64,000 nucleotides of DNA from Bin5 sp965261695 (lineage in GTDB: Bacteria; Chloroflexota; Anaerolineae; Caldilineales; Caldilineaceae), in contig OZ253474.1 of the NCBI GenBank assembly GCA_965261695.1, forward strand, positions 496,001 to 560,000, given 5' to 3'. The notes under the pieces are model-generated. The model was not told the origin of the DNA. It did no database searches and saw nothing but the letters and a program-made list of their open reading frames with translations. A program made the translations under genes and the position numbers. Shown here in pieces: positions 61,744 through 64,000 of the stretch; position 1 is the stretch's first letter; every line of letters starts with the position of its first letter.

Positions 61744-62532
61744 TCAAATCTTGCCCTTGGCCTTCATCTCCTCTGCCAGCCGTTTCTGATAGGCTGCGTA
61801 CGCCACTTTGTCCTCCTTGGCGCGTTCCGAGTAATAGATAAAGCCAATCGCCTGGCGCGTGCGTGACCGGCTGCGGTTGCCGTCGGCACGGTGGATGGTC
61901 ATGGCGTTATGCACCAGAAGATCGCCGGGCTGAGCCGGGAAGGCGACTTCATCGGCAAGGTCCTGAGGCGTGCCGTAGTCGGTGACTCCCTGTGAAAAGC
62001 CGAGCGTCTGCGTGCGCCCGTGGGGACGCAAGCCGCGCCGGTGTGAGCCGCGCACATAACGCACGCAGCCGTTCTCCTCGTCCACCTCTTCAAGCGCCAA
62101 CCACATCGTCAGCGCCTCACAGGGGTCGAGCATAAAATAGTAGCCGTCCTGGTGGGGCGGCGTTGCCTTGCCGATCTGGGGCGGCTTGTTGAAGTATTGC
62201 ATATTCTTGCCGGCGACCGGGCCTTGCAGGAGCAGTTCGGCCAGCCTCTCAAATTGGCTGCCGAACATCAGGCGTTCAAAATACGGGTCGTGGCCGTAGA
62301 GACCCACAATCTGTTTCAGCGTTTCGGACTGGCCGCGCTTCTCGTAAAACACCTGCTCGCGCGGTAGATGCTGTATCTTTTCAGTGATTAGGCGGGCGAC
62401 CGCGTCTTTGGCCTCCGCAACTTGATCAGCGTCCAGAAAGCCGGTCAGGGCGAGGTAGCCGTCGCGCGTGAACGCTTCCAGCGTCACCTCAGGATGTTCC
62501 CGCCATATCCTTCCTTCAAACGTACCGTCCAT
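61744..62532 (-). CDS. Phytanoyl-CoA dioxygenase family protein
   Basis: A 262-residue PhyH oxygenase with complete iron ligands H127 and D129 (PPHQDGYYFMLDP) and H214 (MTIHRADGNRSRSRTRQA). The opening TLEAFTRDGYLALTGFLDAD and ALEEVDEENGCVRYVRGSHR are strong family blocks. It resembles the ectoine hydroxylase / phytanoyl-CoA branch in general form, but nothing indicates ectoine as substrate. It is transcribed toward the broken PhyH gene and lies 128 bases downstream of a broken SDR gene on the same strand. Confidence 0.92.
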   Translation of the reverse strand: MDGTFEGRIWREHPEVTLEAFTRDGYLALTGFLDADQVAEAKDAVARLITEKIQHLPREQVFYEKRGQSETLKQIVGLYGHDPYFERLMFGSQFERLAELLLQGPVAGKNMQYFNKPPQIGKATPPHQDGYYFMLDPCEALTMWLALEEVDEENGCVRYVRGSHRRGLRPHGRTQTLGFSQGVTDYGTPQDLADEVAFPAQPGDLLVHNAMTIHRADGNRSRSRTRQAIGFIYYSERAKEDKVAYAAYQKRLAEEMKAKGKI

Positions 62533-62660
62533 TCAACTCTCCTAAGTGCCGCCGCCCGGCCAGACAGGTAGGTTAGCCTTGAGCAATTGGCGTCATGTGG
62601 ATTGGCGGGCTGTCAGGCCTCGGCCGACAGGGAACGAGCGCATGTGCCAGAAGGAAGAGC

Positions 62661-63455
62661 CTAACCCAGGTTTCCCAGGTTCGCCAAATTCAGGCCGACG
62701 CGACCGCCATCGACGTGCAGGGTCGTCCCCGTGATGTATGAGGCGTCTTCGCTGAGGAGAAAAGCAATGGCGCCGGCGACCTCCTCCGGGCCCGCCCGCC
62801 GCTGCATAATACAGGACGTGATGCGTTCCTCGTCCAACTCTTTCTTGCGTGCGGCCGGGTCAGCGTGGTGGCCGAAGTGCATTTCGGTCACGATCCAACC
62901 TGGCGCCACCGCGTTGACGCGAATGCCATAGTCGACAAACTCGTGGGCCATCGTCTTCGTCACCGACACCAGGCCGGCCTTGATCGCGTCGTAGACCCAC
63001 ATCCCAGGTCGTCCCAGAAAGCCACCTTCGGACGACAAATTGACAATGGCCCCGCCCTCCTATTTCAGCAACGGCAGCAGCATTTGGGTCATCAATACCC
63101 AACCGCGCAGACCGGTGCGCGTCTCGATCTCCCAGTTTGGGCCCCATTCGCCGCTCTGTATGCGGCCTTACCTCAGAAGCGCGGCATTGTTGACCAGCGA
63201 GTATAGCGCAGAAACCTCACTGGCCACGGCGCGTGCGCAGGCTTCGACGGCGGCATCGTCGACCAGATCGACCTGCGTGAAGGACGCGGAGCCGCCGTCC
63301 GCGCGGGTCTGCTCGACAGCTTGAACGGCCATTTCGTCGTTCAAATCGGCGACAATGACATGCGCGCCCTCCGCGGCCAAGCGAACTGCAGTGGCGCGGC
63401 CGATCCCGGACGCGTCGCCCGTTATCAGCGCGACCTTGCCCTCAAAACGGGCCAT
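62661..63455 (-). pseudogene. Short-chain dehydrogenase/reductase with two in-frame stop codons
   Basis: A single frame of about 264 codons encodes a full SDR but has a TAA (63168-63170) and a TAG (63060-63062). The cofactor motif is VALITGDASGIGRATAVRL, then DLVDDAAVEACARA and YSLVNNAALLR, where the TAA stops it. After it come NWEIETRTGLRGWVLMTQML, the TAG, then AIVNLSSEGGFLGRPGMWVY with the catalytic serine and Y-D-A-I-K, and SYITGTTLHVDGG at the end. No frame change is needed, so these are point mutations (both could come from glutamine codons) or read-through sites. I treat it as a recent pseudogene. Confidence 0.83.
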
Positions 63456-63472
63456 GCCGTACGGATTGGCGG

Positions 63473-64000
63473 TCAGCCCTGATCTCCGGTCAGCTCCCGC
63501 AGAACAGCAAGCGCGGCCTGAGCCGATCCTTTGGGGTCGTCGAACTTGCCCGTCTCCAGGACGACGTATCCGTCGTAGCCCACTTGCCGCAGGCTGTCCA
63601 GGACCGCTGATACGGGCACGTCGCCTTTTCCAAACGGCTTTCGATTCAGCCCGTCAAAGTGAAGCTCCTCGGTCGTGCCGGGCGGATCATCTCCCTGATG
63701 ATACTCCTTGGCGTGCACGCGCACGATGCGCTGCCCCAGCTGGGCGATCTCCTCCAGGGGGTCGGCGCCAAGCGCCATGCAGTTGCCCATATCCCAATAA
63801 TCGCCGACGTTAGGGGAGTCGATCTTGTCCAGCAGCGCAGCCGTCGGTTGCGCCGGCATCGTGTGTTCAAGCGCGAGGGTGACGCCAGCGGCTTCGGCAT
63901 CGGGCGCCAGCAGTTGCAAATTCTTGACCAGACGCGATACAGTGGGCGCGCTGGAGACGACTGCTGGGCCGAAGAAGGGCAGCAGTAGATAGCCTGCGCC
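63473..64000 (-). CDS. Sugar phosphate isomerase/epimerase, C-terminal part
   Basis: The frame is open to the right edge of the window, so the start is missing; 175 codons remain. It shows the second half of a xylose isomerase-like TIM barrel: GVTLALEHTMPAQPTA with the metal-binding glutamate, VGDYWDMGNCMALG with the aspartate, RIVRVHAKEYHQGD with the histidine, and GYDGYVVLETGKFDDP with the final glutamate. All four metal ligands are present. It lies 17 bases upstream of the SDR pseudogene on the same strand and was probably cotranscribed with it. Confidence 0.88.
   Translation of the reverse strand, partial: GAGYLLLPFFGPAVVSSAPTVSRLVKNLQLLAPDAEAAGVTLALEHTMPAQPTAALLDKIDSPNVGDYWDMGNCMALGADPLEEIAQLGQRIVRVHAKEYHQGDDPPGTTEELHFDGLNRKPFGKGDVPVSAVLDSLRQVGYDGYVVLETGKFDDPKGSAQAALAVLRELTGDQG

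Overview
The window looks like a chromosomal accessory region of a fairly GC-rich bacterium. The mix of Tat/lipobox sugar-binding lipoproteins, many sugar ABC permeases, phytanoyl-CoA dioxygenase (PhyH) family oxygenases and intergenic 7-bp repeats would fit a Chloroflexota (for example Caldilinea-like) genome. That assignment is inference; no rRNA or phylogenetic marker is present. Almost every gene concerns uptake or catabolism of carbohydrates and small polar organic compounds.

Layout. (1) 0-0.5 kb: the end of cobD (cobamide synthesis). (2) 0.6-5.8 kb, minus strand: a ThuA-like protein, two MDR dehydrogenases, a sugar-phosphate isomerase-like protein and a GH51 arabinofuranosidase. A HEAT-repeat gene at 5.9 kb faces the other way. 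(3) 7.0-18.1 kb, minus strand: a GH127-like hydrolase, a relic of an ABC permease, a complete binding protein plus two permeases, two PhyH oxygenases and a second complete transporter, headed by a near-consensus promoter. (4) 18.5-21.1 kb: two tandem paralogous secreted SH3-domain proteins. (5) 21.3-26.8 kb: PhyH, a third transporter on the plus strand, and another PhyH. (6) 27.0-27.8 kb: an IS5-family element. (7) 28.1-52.0 kb: a 24-kb block entirely on the plus strand, with Ino1, a PfkB kinase, sugar ABC transporters, an oligopeptide-type transporter without ATPases, Gfo/Idh/MocA dehydrogenases, an ICL/PEP-mutase-type lyase, three paralogous beta-propeller proteins, DeoC and an AtuA-like pair. 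(8) 52.0-58.0 kb: a transporter operon flanked by 322-nt direct repeats, followed by the wreck of a ribose-type ABC transporter. (9) 58.1-64 kb: GMC oxidoreductase, epimerase, a broken PhyH, an intact PhyH, an SDR with two in-frame stops, and a partial isomerase.

How it fits together. Seven solute-binding proteins and fourteen intact permease genes occur, but no intact ABC ATPase. The sugar systems probably share an ATPase encoded elsewhere. Each import module sits beside oxidoreductases, isomerases, aldolase/lyase or hydrolases that could process the imported compound. Several genes are decaying (ribose transporter, one PhyH, one SDR, a permease chimera), which suggests fast turnover of catabolic modules. 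The most unusual features are the hairpin-forming heptamer repeats in nearly every spacer of the 31-48 kb block, two genes whose best ribosome-binding site is followed by AUC, the three propeller paralogues, and a promoter with a perfect palindrome at its predicted start point.
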